Translations under genes and position numbers: made by a program
Notes under the pieces: model-generated
What the model was told of the DNA's origin: nothing
Seen by the model: the letters and a program-made list of their open reading frames with translations, nothing else
The model's database searches: none
Assembly: GCA_902762455.1 (NCBI GenBank)
Contig: CACWOG010000012.1
Coordinates: forward strand, 1 to 44,372
Reading direction: 5' to 3'
Source of the DNA: an uncultured Bacteroidia bacterium
Lineage (GTDB): Bacteria; Bacteroidota; Bacteroidia; Bacteroidales; ML635J-15
Length of the DNA stretch: 44,372 bases
Part shown: positions 24,571-33,010 of the stretch, in pieces
Numbering within the stretch: position 1 is the stretch's first letter
Layout of the letters: each line of letters starts with the position of its first letter

Positions 24571-24837
24571 ATGGAAAAATTTTGTCAGAGCTGCGGAATG
24601 CCGCTGAACGATGAAGTATTAGGCACAAATGCCGACGGAAGCAAGAACGAGGAATACTGCATGTATTGCTACAAGGACGGCAAGTTCACGAACGATTGCA
24701 CTATGGACGAAATGATTGAGTTCTGTGCTCAGTTTGTGGACGAGGTAAACAAGAATATGCCAAAGCCTATGACCAAGGACGAATACAAGCAGATGATGCG
24801 CCAATACTTCCCGACACTAAAGAGGTGGAAAAGGTAA
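24571..24837 (+). CDS. Small zinc-ribbon protein (88 aa)
   Basis: The N-terminal zinc ribbon FCQSCGMPL then EEYCMYCYKDG (CxxC...CxxC) is the 'putative zinc ribbon' family found in small cytosolic proteins, often next to GNAT or CAT-type acetyltransferases. The C-terminus is a short helical region ending LKRWKR. ATG 24571 is preferred over the in-frame GTG at 24562. It follows the CatA-like stop by 9 nt. Role unknown. Confidence 0.75.
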   Translation: MEKFCQSCGMPLNDEVLGTNADGSKNEEYCMYCYKDGKFTNDCTMDEMIEFCAQFVDEVNKNMPKPMTKDEYKQMMRQYFPTLKRWKR

Positions 24838-24869
24838 GGATTTCAGCTTTTACTAATAAAACAAAAAAA

Positions 24870-26279
24870 CTATTTCTGGACTTGCTCTTCGACCTCCCCT
24901 CGCCTGAATATCTTATAGCCGATAAAGGCTATCGTGATTGACATCAGTGGCGAAAGGATGTTGAAGAAGCAGTAGGGCAGATATTCCAGCGTGGAGACTT
25001 TCAGTACCATCGACTGCGTCATACCGCAGGTGTTCCACGGAATCAACACAGAAGTAACAGTGGCAGAGTCCTCGGTTGAACGGCTAAGCAGTCGTCCTTC
25101 GAAATTCTTGTCCTTGTATAGTTGCTTGAAGATGTTGCCCGTGAGGACAATGCTAAGATATTGGTCGCCGGTTGCCATATTGGAGAAAAGTCCTGTTGCT
25201 ACCGTAGAAGTTACAATCGAACGCCGTCCACTGATGCCACGTGCCAAGGCTGTCGTGAGGCTTCTCATCATTCCGCCACCCGTAAGTGCACCACCGAAAG
25301 CCGATGCGCAGAAAATGAGGAATACCGTGCTTAGCATACCCTTCATGCCACGGGTCTGCACCAAGTTGCTTAGAGTTTCGTTGCCAGTGTCGATGGCGGT
25401 ACTGTCGAAGTAGGTAACCATCAGCCCGCGGAAGCTGTTGCCATCGCCAACTTGCGCCACTATGTCGGGCTGTGCAAAAAGCATTGTTATGCCAGCCACC
25501 AATGCCGACAAAAACAATATGACAGCAGCAGGAAGTTTCAAGGCGATAAGCACGGCAGTGAATAGCGGTATCAGCATCAGCCATGGATTTATGACAAAGC
25601 TGTTTTGCAGTCCTTCGGCAAAAGATTCGGCTTGTGCTGTGCTTTCGGCTGAGTGCATAAGGCTTACCACGAGGAATATTATCAGGGTAATGCGTATGTG
25701 TTTGAAAAGAGGCACTTCGCCTACCGACGAAGCAAGAACGGTTGTATCGGAGAGCGGAGAAATCTTGTCGCCGAAATATGCGCCCGAAATTATTGCTCCG
25801 GCCGTCCATCCTGCGGAATATCCGTGTGCCGTACCGATGCCCAGAAGTGCTATGCCGACGGTCGCAACTGTAGTCCACGAACTGCCAGTTATGAGCGACA
25901 CCAAAGCGCAGATGATGCAAGCCATAAACAGGAAGAGCGAAGGCGTTAGGATTTTCATTCCGTAGTATATCATTGTAGGCACAACTCCGCTCATCATCCA
26001 GCTTCCCGAAACGGCACCGATAAGGAAAAGTATAATGACTGCCGGTCCGATAGTCTTTATGTTGTCGCCAATGGCACCGTTGATGTTTTCCCACGACACC
26101 TTGTAGCCAATCATCGCTATTGCCACAGCCACGGCGGCTGCAACCAGCAAAGCCGTCTGGCTGGCGCCATCGATGGCATCGGAGCCGAACTCCCTAATGA
26201 CAAGAACCTGCAATGCCACAAGCACCGCAAAGGGAATTATGGCTATTGACCAATGGATATGGGGAGAGGTGGAAGTCAT
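24870..26279 (-). CDS. nhaC: NhaC-family Na+/H+ antiporter (469 aa)
   Basis: Predicted inner-membrane antiporter exchanging Na+ (or an organic cation) for H+. About 11-12 hydrophobic segments and the family core SSWTTVATVG, then GAYFGDKISPLSDTT, then a polar repeat with EDSATVTSVLIPWNTCG near the C-terminus. The ATG overlaps the stop of higA (ATGA, 26276-26279), and no -7 box lies directly before it. It therefore appears to be translated from the higBA message. The exact substrate is not determined by sequence. Confidence 0.88.
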   Translation of the reverse strand: MTSTSPHIHWSIAIIPFAVLVALQVLVIREFGSDAIDGASQTALLVAAAVAVAIAMIGYKVSWENINGAIGDNIKTIGPAVIILFLIGAVSGSWMMSGVVPTMIYYGMKILTPSLFLFMACIICALVSLITGSSWTTVATVGIALLGIGTAHGYSAGWTAGAIISGAYFGDKISPLSDTTVLASSVGEVPLFKHIRITLIIFLVVSLMHSAESTAQAESFAEGLQNSFVINPWLMLIPLFTAVLIALKLPAAVILFLSALVAGITMLFAQPDIVAQVGDGNSFRGLMVTYFDSTAIDTGNETLSNLVQTRGMKGMLSTVFLIFCASAFGGALTGGGMMRSLTTALARGISGRRSIVTSTVATGLFSNMATGDQYLSIVLTGNIFKQLYKDKNFEGRLLSRSTEDSATVTSVLIPWNTCGMTQSMVLKVSTLEYLPYCFFNILSPLMSITIAFIGYKIFRRGEVEEQVQK

Positions 26280-26587
26280 AGTACCGCTGCAATTTTTCTT
26301 ATATTACCTAGGATTTTCGTTATGGACTTATCGTTTCGAGAAGTCTGCATATTGTATTTCGTTTGCAGATACATAAGCGCATCGGCAGGAATGTCAAGTG
26401 CAGCCTCGATCATAAGAGCAGTCTTGGCGGTCAACGGACGATGACCGTTCAAAATTTCATTTACCACCGAGTATGTAAGCCCAATGCTGTCGGCAAGTTG
26501 ACGCTGACTGATGCCACGCGATTCTATTTCGTCCTTTATTACTTCGCCCGGATGTGTCGGGAAAGCTCCATATCCTAAATTTCCCAT
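26276..26587 (-). CDS. higA: HigA-type antitoxin, XRE helix-turn-helix (103 aa)
   Basis: Antitoxin and probable autorepressor of the module. HPGEVIKDEIESRGISQRQL followed by LNGHRPLTAKTALMIEAAL is the HigA signature. The helix-turn-helix spans about residues 25-60 (QRQLADSIGLTYSVVNEILNG). It begins 7 nt after higB, and its stop overlaps the nhaC start by 4 nt. The gene order toxin-then-antitoxin is typical of HigBA. Confidence 0.88.
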   Translation of the reverse strand: MGNLGYGAFPTHPGEVIKDEIESRGISQRQLADSIGLTYSVVNEILNGHRPLTAKTALMIEAALDIPADALMYLQTKYNMQTSRNDKSITKILGNIRKIAAVL

Positions 26588-26594
26588 AGACTTT

Positions 26595-26909
26595 CTATTT
26601 GTAATGGTTCGACAATTCTATTATGTTGCAGATGGTAATACCTTTGTCTGTCTCATCCGAAGATTTGAATTCTATGCGATACTGGTCGTTGACACGAACA
26701 GACTCCAATCCTAATTTATCACCAGATAGTTTTTCGTAATTCAAAGAATTGAAGCGAAACAAATCTGTCACTTTGTCAACGGCATCAAGAATATTAATTA
26801 CGCGAATATATTTCTTTACAATTTGCGGTTGGTAGCGATGCTGTTTGTCGCTAGTTTTCCCATCATAGTAAAGTTCTCGCAAATATTCCTTGTCAAATAA
26901 TATTTCCAT
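26595..26909 (-). CDS. higB: HigB-type toxin of RelE/ParE superfamily (104 aa)
   Basis: Predicted mRNA interferase. Length and layout (FRFNSLNYEKLSGDKLGLESVRVNDQYRIEF) match HigB/RelE-superfamily toxins, which cut mRNA on the ribosome. The basic RVNDQYRIEF strand includes the Arg usually important for activity. First gene of the higB-higA-nhaC unit, with a -7 box about 19 nt upstream and an inverted repeat over the promoter. Confidence 0.82.
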   Translation of the reverse strand: MEILFDKEYLRELYYDGKTSDKQHRYQPQIVKKYIRVINILDAVDKVTDLFRFNSLNYEKLSGDKLGLESVRVNDQYRIEFKSSDETDKGITICNIIELSNHYK

Positions 26910-26928
26910 CCTGCAACAATGACAGTTG

Positions 26929-26962
26929 CAAAGATAATGAACATTTTCTAAAAGTTCGCAAA
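26929..26962 (-). promoter_or_regulatory. Promoter of higB-higA-nhaC
   Basis: TATCTTTG (-7; 26929-26936) with TTTG at 26959-26962 (22-nt spacing). The upstream element lies inside the inverted repeat at 26950-26976, so binding there by HigA would block RNA polymerase. Confidence 0.6.
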
Positions 26963-26976
26963 AAATGCGAACTTTT
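26950..26976. promoter_or_regulatory. Inverted repeat: terminator and/or HigA operator
   Basis: Two 11-bp arms, AAAAGTTCGCA and TGCGAACTTTT, separated by five As. It lies just past the stop of the 649-aa gene and could end that transcript, since the minus strand continues with TTTT. It also covers the -33 region of higB, so it is equally a candidate autoregulatory operator. Confidence 0.6.
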
Positions 26977-27005
26977 TTTTATTCGCGAACAGAATTAGCG
27001 TTTTC

Positions 27006-28955
27006 TTATTCCACCACCACCTTCTTCTCAACCAACTTCCCATCAATGTCAAACACCACCAAGTAAACGCCCTTACCATAGCCCGACAAATCGACTTCGG
27101 CAGCATCGACAAGGCTTTCGATACTTGTTATCTTTCTGCCTAACGAATCGTAAATGTCGGCTCTGGCATTTTTGCCATCGTTAGAAATGTAGAACTTGCC
27201 AGTGGTGGGATTGGGGTAGATACTGATTCCATTATTGCAATCTTCTGCAATACCGTCAAGGGTCGGATTGCGATATACTAAAACATCATTTCTGTAGAAA
27301 GTATGTAAACCATAGTCTGAACCATCAGTTGCATGTGGTATAGAATACCAAAAGAAGCCACTAAGACTACCTATTCCTTGTATTATGTCTCCATTCCATT
27401 TATAATAATTGCCATCAAGTAATAAAATAGAATCTATTGTACTTCCCAAAGTGGCTTGCTCAAACATACTATTATCATATAACAATTGGCAATACAAAGT
27501 TTTGTTTGGAGTCCAATCAAAATCATATATCAAATATTCACCAGGCTGCATAAACGGAAAATTATAACTTGAAAAATATGCATATATTTTATTGTCGTAC
27601 GATTCCCTTAATGCAGCATAGTAATTTCCATCACACAATATCTTGTAATAGTACACATCATTAATCAAAGTATCTCCTAAAACCTCGTAATTATATTCCC
27701 TATAATAACGTGGGTCAAAGAAATTTGTCTGTACGACTGTCCATCTGCTTCTTGGTTCAAAATAATGATACCCGCTTATATAGCATTCGTCATAATGCGG
27801 ATTGTGGTATATGATTTCATCATTGTACTGTACGCAAAGCAACTCTTCTGAACCACCAGTAATACCAATGTTGCCATAATTATTAAGCAACCCATTAAGA
27901 GAACCAATTCCTTCGCACCATACAACCTGCTGTCCCATTGCCGACAAATACAAAGTTTTCCTTTGCCTATTACCAACCATCATACTTCCAACCGAATCGA
28001 CAACAAGATTTGTTTGAAGTGCATCTACATAAAACTCATCGCCTTCTTCCAATGTAAAGTCGTACAACAGGACATGTTCGTCGTCAGCATTGCGGAAATA
28101 ATAAACCTTGCCGTTATAGGAATACATATAGCCGGCATCAACCCAGTATGTATGGTTTTCATCCGTTGACTTCATCAACTTGAAATTGGCATTGTGTTCA
28201 TCGACAAGTTTCATATAATAACTGCCGCAAGGCCTATTGTCGTACGATGAAAACAAACCTGTACTCCAGAGCCAGTTTGTGCTGAAGATTGGGCTTTCGT
28301 CAATTCGTTCGTCACATTCGTAATGATTCCACATATAACTTCTGTACGACACTTCATCGTCGTTGTAGCACCTAAGACCTGTATATACAAACACATCGCC
28401 AGGACATTCCGGAGAATAGAAAAATCGCTTCTCGCTTCCAATCCTCTCTATTATTTTCTCGCTGTATATCTCATTATTATCATCACCATACAATCCGTAT
28501 ATCGTGCAAGAAAATTCCTGCACCTTCAAATCGACACCGTTAATATTCTCAATATATACAGAATCCACAATGAAAGGTGAGATAGAATCGCAGTAACAAT
28601 CAAGGGAGTATATATTCAGCGTGTCTCCAACATTAAGGCTTAGGTCGTACATCTGCACAAATTTAGTCCCATCCCAATAGTAAACCCTTGAATTGGATTC
28701 GTGTACAATAATTGATGGAACATTTCCTCCATATTCTGTTCCCATATAACTTACGGTCTTATGGAGAATCTGTTTTGCAGCCGTATCGTTTATAACAGTA
28801 TCTCCCACTACTGTATATTTATCATATCCGTGTGCCTGATAAGTAAATTCCTGCTGGTCGTCGAATGTCCAGGTTGCACCATCACGGAACCAATTCTGAG
28901 CAAACAAAACCGTACTCAACACTACAAAAAGCGAAATCAAAGCAATCTTCTTCAT
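27006..28955 (-). CDS. Secreted protein with T9SS sorting domain and three repeat modules (649 aa)
   Basis: Signal peptide (about 1-19, ending LFAQ). Three related modules of about 170-200 aa follow. They share VGDT[VL]IND-type starts, a Y-rich DGN/ESN hairpin with 'LYDF' or 'MYDL', and an end motif GIGSL[NS]G visible in modules two and three. The type A sorting domain (about 575-649) has SIYPNPTTG, DSLGR and a terminal VVVE. No catalytic residues are recognised. Predicted surface or released protein with its own -7 box; it may bind a glycan or protein (inference). Confidence 0.85.
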   Translation of the reverse strand: MKKIALISLFVVLSTVLFAQNWFRDGATWTFDDQQEFTYQAHGYDKYTVVGDTVINDTAAKQILHKTVSYMGTEYGGNVPSIIVHESNSRVYYWDGTKFVQMYDLSLNVGDTLNIYSLDCYCDSISPFIVDSVYIENINGVDLKVQEFSCTIYGLYGDDNNEIYSEKIIERIGSEKRFFYSPECPGDVFVYTGLRCYNDDEVSYRSYMWNHYECDERIDESPIFSTNWLWSTGLFSSYDNRPCGSYYMKLVDEHNANFKLMKSTDENHTYWVDAGYMYSYNGKVYYFRNADDEHVLLYDFTLEEGDEFYVDALQTNLVVDSVGSMMVGNRQRKTLYLSAMGQQVVWCEGIGSLNGLLNNYGNIGITGGSEELLCVQYNDEIIYHNPHYDECYISGYHYFEPRSRWTVVQTNFFDPRYYREYNYEVLGDTLINDVYYYKILCDGNYYAALRESYDNKIYAYFSSYNFPFMQPGEYLIYDFDWTPNKTLYCQLLYDNSMFEQATLGSTIDSILLLDGNYYKWNGDIIQGIGSLSGFFWYSIPHATDGSDYGLHTFYRNDVLVYRNPTLDGIAEDCNNGISIYPNPTTGKFYISNDGKNARADIYDSLGRKITSIESLVDAAEVDLSGYGKGVYLVVFDIDGKLVEKKVVVE

Positions 28956-29126
28956 AACTAATCTATGTTAAACTTTCCGCAAATATAAGCATAATTCTAT
29001 TTATAACTATATCTTTGAGATGTTATTATACGAATGGGGGGGGTATATAAAATTGTGAAAATTTGAGACAAATATGTAATATTGGGTATTTGTTTTGTTG
29101 TCTGGAAATAATCTTTTGTACTGTTC

Positions 29127-29149
29127 TATCAAATAACCATCAAATAAGA
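29127..29149. repeat. 23-bp direct repeat, copy 1
   Basis: Begins TATCAAATAACCATCAAAT; identical to 29193-29215, starts 66 nt apart. Each copy contains two CAAATAA units. They lie downstream of the minus-strand lnt gene, upstream of the 649-aa gene promoter. Confidence 0.85.
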
Positions 29150-29192
29150 ACTCACTGATAATCAGCATTCATTTTGCAAATATAAGGCTTTT

Positions 29193-29215
29193 TATCAAAT
29201 AACCATCAAATAAGA
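29193..29215. repeat. 23-bp direct repeat, copy 2
   Basis: Perfect second copy of the repeat at 29127-29149. The intervening 43 nt are unique AT-rich sequence. Confidence 0.85.
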
Positions 29216-29250
29216 TTTACCTAGACAAGTATGTTCTGCTGACAAATACT

Positions 29251-30753
29251 TTATTCTTTCCCCAACTTTCTCCTTATCCCCGCCACTATCTGCATCAGAA
29301 TAAGTATCACAGCCACAACGCCGCACATACGCGCAATGTAGTCGCCATACTTGGAGTAGAAGGTAACCTTGTCGTTGGCATTTATTGTTGCTGCTATGCC
29401 ACCGCGCTGCCACCAGCCGAGCGACTCAACGACATCGCCACGCTGATTGATGATGCAGCTTATGCCCGTATTTGCGCTTCGTGCTATGCTGCGGCGAGTC
29501 TCTACGGCACGCAGACGCGAGAAACTGCAATGCTGGCGATAGCCGGGAGTGTCGCGCCACCAGCCATCGTTGGTGATGACAAAAATCATTTGTGCGCCAT
29601 CCTCCACAAAACCTCCGCAATGTTCACCAAATGCCGATTCGTAGCACACCGGCACACCGACCTTTACACCGCTTACATCGTTTGTAAACGCTGTCGGATG
29701 TTCCTGTCGTCCGTGACTACCACTCATTCCTCCAAGGTCGGTCATAAGGTCGCTGAGGAAGCCGAAAACGCGGATGTACGGAAGTATTTCTGCACCGGGA
29801 ACCAGCTTGCTCTTGCGGTAAATTTGCACATAGGGACCAGAATCGACTTGCATCGAGACATTGTAGATGTCGTAGTGGTCGTTTTCGCCGATTTCGCGTG
29901 CGGTTTCGGTGATGGAAGTACCATCGTAGGCCTTGTCACCGTTCTTGTGGTAATAGACCTTGAAAGTGGTTGCGCCAACGACGAACTTGCCCTTAGGATA
30001 GTCGGCCATAAACTTGCGCACCGCCACAAGCGACGAATTGCCCTGCATAAAGTCTTCCTGAATGGTATTGTTCAGTGCCGTTTCGGGAGCGACAAAGTAG
30101 TCGGTCTCGGCATTGCCGTAGGTAGAGGCAATGTCAAGAATATTTTCAATCTGCGAACCGAAAGTGTTCTCGTCGAACTTTTCGCCCCACGGGTCGATAT
30201 TCGGCTGAATTACCAACATTTTGTACAACAGAGCATTCACAATCAATATCCAAGCCGAACCACCCAGATGTCCGGTAAATTCGTACCACTGTACAAACAT
30301 CACATCGTTGGCGAACGAGTTACCTAGCACCAGCCACGGCCAAGCAATCTCACTGTTCATAAACAGATATTCGAAAGCCACATAGCAGCTCACAAATGCA
30401 ATAAGTCCAACCTTTTCACCACCGCGCCGCCACAATGCATATACAATCCTCATTGTCAGTGCCATTAGCAACGACGATGCAAGCACAGCCATAAATACGC
30501 CGGCAGGACTTGCAAAGTAAACCCACCAAGTCGTAATGAGGTTCCAAAGTACGAATGTCAGGTACGAATAGCCGAAAAACTTTGCTCCGCCGTGCTTGCC
30601 GTTCTCGCTTATGATATTCTGCATCAGCATAAGCATTGGGACAAAGCCCACAAGCGTCAGCCACGGCAAATGCAGGTTGAACCAGCCTGCGCTCAGCAAA
30701 AGTGCCGACAATACGCACAAACCGAACCTTATAGCAACACTGAACTTTTTCAT
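29251..30753 (-). CDS. lnt: Apolipoprotein N-acyltransferase (500 aa)
   Basis: Adds the third acyl chain to the N-terminal Cys of lipoproteins in the inner membrane. An N-terminal set of about 6-7 membrane segments (about 1-190) is followed by a periplasmic nitrilase-fold domain. The complete catalytic triad is visible: Glu in APETAL, Lys in YRKSKLVPG, Cys in PVCYESAFG. A last membrane helix lies near the C-terminus. The start MKKFSV at 30753 is chosen because its ATG overlaps the waaA stop (ATGA); the open frame upstream lies inside waaA. Third gene of the barrel-waaA-lnt operon. Confidence 0.92.
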   Translation of the reverse strand: MKKFSVAIRFGLCVLSALLLSAGWFNLHLPWLTLVGFVPMLMLMQNIISENGKHGGAKFFGYSYLTFVLWNLITTWWVYFASPAGVFMAVLASSLLMALTMRIVYALWRRGGEKVGLIAFVSCYVAFEYLFMNSEIAWPWLVLGNSFANDVMFVQWYEFTGHLGGSAWILIVNALLYKMLVIQPNIDPWGEKFDENTFGSQIENILDIASTYGNAETDYFVAPETALNNTIQEDFMQGNSSLVAVRKFMADYPKGKFVVGATTFKVYYHKNGDKAYDGTSITETAREIGENDHYDIYNVSMQVDSGPYVQIYRKSKLVPGAEILPYIRVFGFLSDLMTDLGGMSGSHGRQEHPTAFTNDVSGVKVGVPVCYESAFGEHCGGFVEDGAQMIFVITNDGWWRDTPGYRQHCSFSRLRAVETRRSIARSANTGISCIINQRGDVVESLGWWQRGGIAATINANDKVTFYSKYGDYIARMCGVVAVILILMQIVAGIRRKLGKE

Positions 30754-31976
30754 TGCAATTCGTTTATCTTGTTGTAGATGAATTCGGAAACACCAACCGA
30801 CTTTTTCACATACGCATTTGCCTGCGCACACGATTCGGAATATTTTGCCTCGTCGGAAAGAAGTGTTTCGATAACATTTTCAAATTCGTTGTATGAGGAA
30901 ATAGAGAATCCAGCACCGCAACCTATCAAGTCGAATGCTTCCTTGAACTTGCGGTAGTTTGGCCCGAAAATCACAGGAATACCATAAACCACAGCCTCGA
31001 GAGTGTTGTGAATTCCGACACCGAATCCTCCGCCCACATACGAAAGCCGTCCGTAGCGGTACATCTTCGACAACATTCCCATAGAATCGACAATTATGTA
31101 CGAAAGTTGCGACGCATCGGCAGTTTCGCACTTTGAAAGGCGCACAAGCGGTTTTCCGAGCATCTTTTCGATTGCACAGAGGTGCTCCTCGTGAATCTCG
31201 TGAGGAACAATCACAGCTTTCAAGTCGTCGTGTGAGTTGACATACTGCGAAATAATCTTTTCGTCGGGTGGCCAGGTGCTTCCGCAAACGATGACATTTC
31301 CCGACTTTGCAAACTTGCTAAGAAATTCATTTTCGTACTCCTCGTGTGAAATCTGGTACACACGGTCGATGCGGGTATCGCCACAAACCGAAATGTTCTT
31401 CACGCCAGCCGATTCGAGCAAGCTCTTGGAGTTTTCGTCCTGCACAAACATCCATGCAAAGTCGGTAAGAACCTTGCGGTAGAACTTTCCCCACGGACGG
31501 AAAAATATCTGTCCACTGCGGAAAATTCCCGAAATGAGGTAAGTATTTATTTTTCTTCGTGCAAGTTCGCGTATCATGCAGTACCAGAACTCGTATTTCA
31601 CGAAAACGGCGAATTCAGGATTTATGATTTCGATGAATTTTCGTGCATTGCGCTTGCTGTCGAAAGGAAGGTAGCACACGATGTCGGCCTTGTCGTAGTT
31701 TTTGCGCACCTCGTAACCACTTGGACTGAAGAAAGTAAGCACAATCTTCTTGCCTTCGCGCTTGTAGCGTTCAATCAGCGGACGACCTTGTTCGAATTCG
31801 CCGAGCGAAGCCGCATGAAACCAAACATATTTCTGTTCAGGTTCGATTTTTGCACGCAGATTTTCCTCCCAATTCTTGCGTCCCGACACCATAAGTTTTG
31901 CCTTGCGGTTGAACGGGGCAGCCAACCTTACCGCCAGAAAATAAGCGCGTATGCAGAGAAAATAGAAGAATTTCAT
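30750..31976 (-). CDS. waaA: 3-deoxy-D-manno-octulosonic acid (Kdo) transferase (408 aa)
   Basis: Glycosyltransferase of family 30 that joins Kdo to lipid A precursor at the inner face of the cytoplasmic membrane. N-terminal membrane anchor; catalytic Glu in SLGEFEQGRP; sugar-nucleotide-binding C-terminal Rossmann domain with GSTWPPDE, DSMGML, YVGGGFGVGIHNTLEAV and VIFGPNYRKFKEA. The length (408 aa) fits monofunctional or bifunctional enzymes; which one cannot be told. It begins 2 nt after the barrel gene stop and overlaps lnt by 4 nt. Confidence 0.92.
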   Translation of the reverse strand: MKFFYFLCIRAYFLAVRLAAPFNRKAKLMVSGRKNWEENLRAKIEPEQKYVWFHAASLGEFEQGRPLIERYKREGKKIVLTFFSPSGYEVRKNYDKADIVCYLPFDSKRNARKFIEIINPEFAVFVKYEFWYCMIRELARRKINTYLISGIFRSGQIFFRPWGKFYRKVLTDFAWMFVQDENSKSLLESAGVKNISVCGDTRIDRVYQISHEEYENEFLSKFAKSGNVIVCGSTWPPDEKIISQYVNSHDDLKAVIVPHEIHEEHLCAIEKMLGKPLVRLSKCETADASQLSYIIVDSMGMLSKMYRYGRLSYVGGGFGVGIHNTLEAVVYGIPVIFGPNYRKFKEAFDLIGCGAGFSISSYNEFENVIETLLSDEAKYSESCAQANAYVKKSVGVSEFIYNKINELQ

Positions 31977-31978
31977 CG

Positions 31979-32737
31979 TTAGTAGTAGTAATATTCCTCA
32001 GGTGCATGGCGGTAAACCGGCAAAATCCACCCTACGCGTATTCCGATCATTGAGTCGTGATACTGGGTATTATCCTTGCCACGCAGGTTGAAGTCGTAGT
32101 TGCGGCGCGATTTTGTCCAAGCAAACGTATACTCAACGCCACCATAGAAGTTTATCAACTTTTTGTTGCTAAGGAATTGATATCCGAGGAAACCGCGCAA
32201 AGCAATACCGTTTCGCAGTCCGTCGTAGCCTTTCTTGTAGTCGCCAAGCACTGGGGGCGTGTTGTTCGAACGGTTTTCGATGCGGATATGGTGTTCAAGA
32301 ATGCCTGCGCCAATGTTTACAACTATTCCCGAATTTGGATTCGGCTTGCGGAAAGAGAAAACATAGCCGGTCTTGATTCCTGCGTAAAATCCCGACTGCG
32401 TCATCAGCACGGTGCCGTATTCACCCGCCGAGTTTATGATATTGCCCGACTGCGTCATGATGCCTCGCAGAATTGAAACACCATTGTCGGTATATCCACC
32501 CCAGAGGTAGCTTCCCTCGAAGCCGAAAATCCAGTTGTGCTTAGTCTTGAACGACAATCCCACCCCCATAGTTGAAGGATTTTTGCCGTATTTAGCCCTT
32601 AAATCTGTAAGCGAAAACTGGTAGGCATAGTTTATTTCACACTGCCAAACATTTATGCACGAGTCCTTTATCTGTGCAATCCCCGCCACAGAAAAAGACA
32701 TAATGGCAAGTAATATTATCAAATACTTTTTCATCAT
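31979..32737 (-). CDS. Outer-membrane beta-barrel protein (252 aa)
   Basis: Signal peptide (ending SVAGIAQ), then amphipathic strands (WIFGFEGSYLWGG, FYAGIKTGYVFSF, IALRGFLGYQF) and a C-terminal tail HAPEEYYYY. This is a conserved Bacteroidales gene type seen beside waaA, but no function is recognised. Being first in the operon with waaA and lnt suggests a part in envelope assembly. Two in-frame Met codons start the ORF (32737, 32734). The promoter is so close that the second may be the first translated codon. Confidence 0.8.
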   Translation of the reverse strand: MMKKYLIILLAIMSFSVAGIAQIKDSCINVWQCEINYAYQFSLTDLRAKYGKNPSTMGVGLSFKTKHNWIFGFEGSYLWGGYTDNGVSILRGIMTQSGNIINSAGEYGTVLMTQSGFYAGIKTGYVFSFRKPNPNSGIVVNIGAGILEHHIRIENRSNNTPPVLGDYKKGYDGLRNGIALRGFLGYQFLSNKKLINFYGGVEYTFAWTKSRRNYDFNLRGKDNTQYHDSMIGIRVGWILPVYRHAPEEYYYY

Positions 32738-32741
32738 TTCG

Positions 32742-32770
32742 CAAAACTAATACTTTTTTCCATTAGTCAA
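32742..32770 (-). promoter_or_regulatory. Promoter of the barrel-waaA-lnt operon
   Basis: TTG (32768-32770), 18 nt, TAGTTTTG (32742-32749). The box ends only 4 nt before the first ATG, so the predicted start of transcription falls within the paired ATG codons. Confidence 0.65.
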
Positions 32771-32785
32771 GCGTAAAATATATTT

Positions 32786-33010
32786 TTAATTCTCTTTACC
32801 CTCAATATATTCCGAATAGCACTTGAAGAAGTCGTAGCCCATAATGTCACTGATTTTTAGAAGCAAGTCGGTGTATATCCATTTTCGTTCGAATAGTTTA
32901 TACATATTTTGCCTTGAATAGCCGAGTTGTGTTGCGAGCCAAGTAATTGTACGACCTTGACGGCGAAGCTCCTGTTTTATTATGTGTCCTATATGTAGTT
33001 CTTTGTCCAT
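32786..33010 (-). CDS. Small helix-turn-helix DNA-binding protein (74 aa)
   Basis: Conserved Bacteroidota XRE-like mini-regulator: MDKELHIGHIIKQELRRQGRT followed by an HTH (WLATQLGYSRQNMYKLFERKW) and an amphipathic C-terminus (ISDIMGYDFFKCYSEYI). ATG 33010 is chosen over the upstream in-frame TTG because it begins at the conserved domain and follows a -7 box. Target unknown. Confidence 0.75.
   Translation of the reverse strand: MDKELHIGHIIKQELRRQGRTITWLATQLGYSRQNMYKLFERKWIYTDLLLKISDIMGYDFFKCYSEYIEGKEN

Larger units (their letters stand above)
28956..29250. other. AT-rich intergenic region with direct repeats
   Basis: Contains the -7 box of the 649-aa gene (TATATTTG, 28980-28987), a run of nine Gs (about 29036-29044), and two 23-bp direct repeats. 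No gene is seen. Confidence 0.5.

Noticed and set aside
25153-26094. Long open frame (313 codons) on the minus strand inside nhaC
   Set aside because: It is the same strand as nhaC in another frame, rich in His, Arg and Cys with no domain; a shadow of the antiporter gene.
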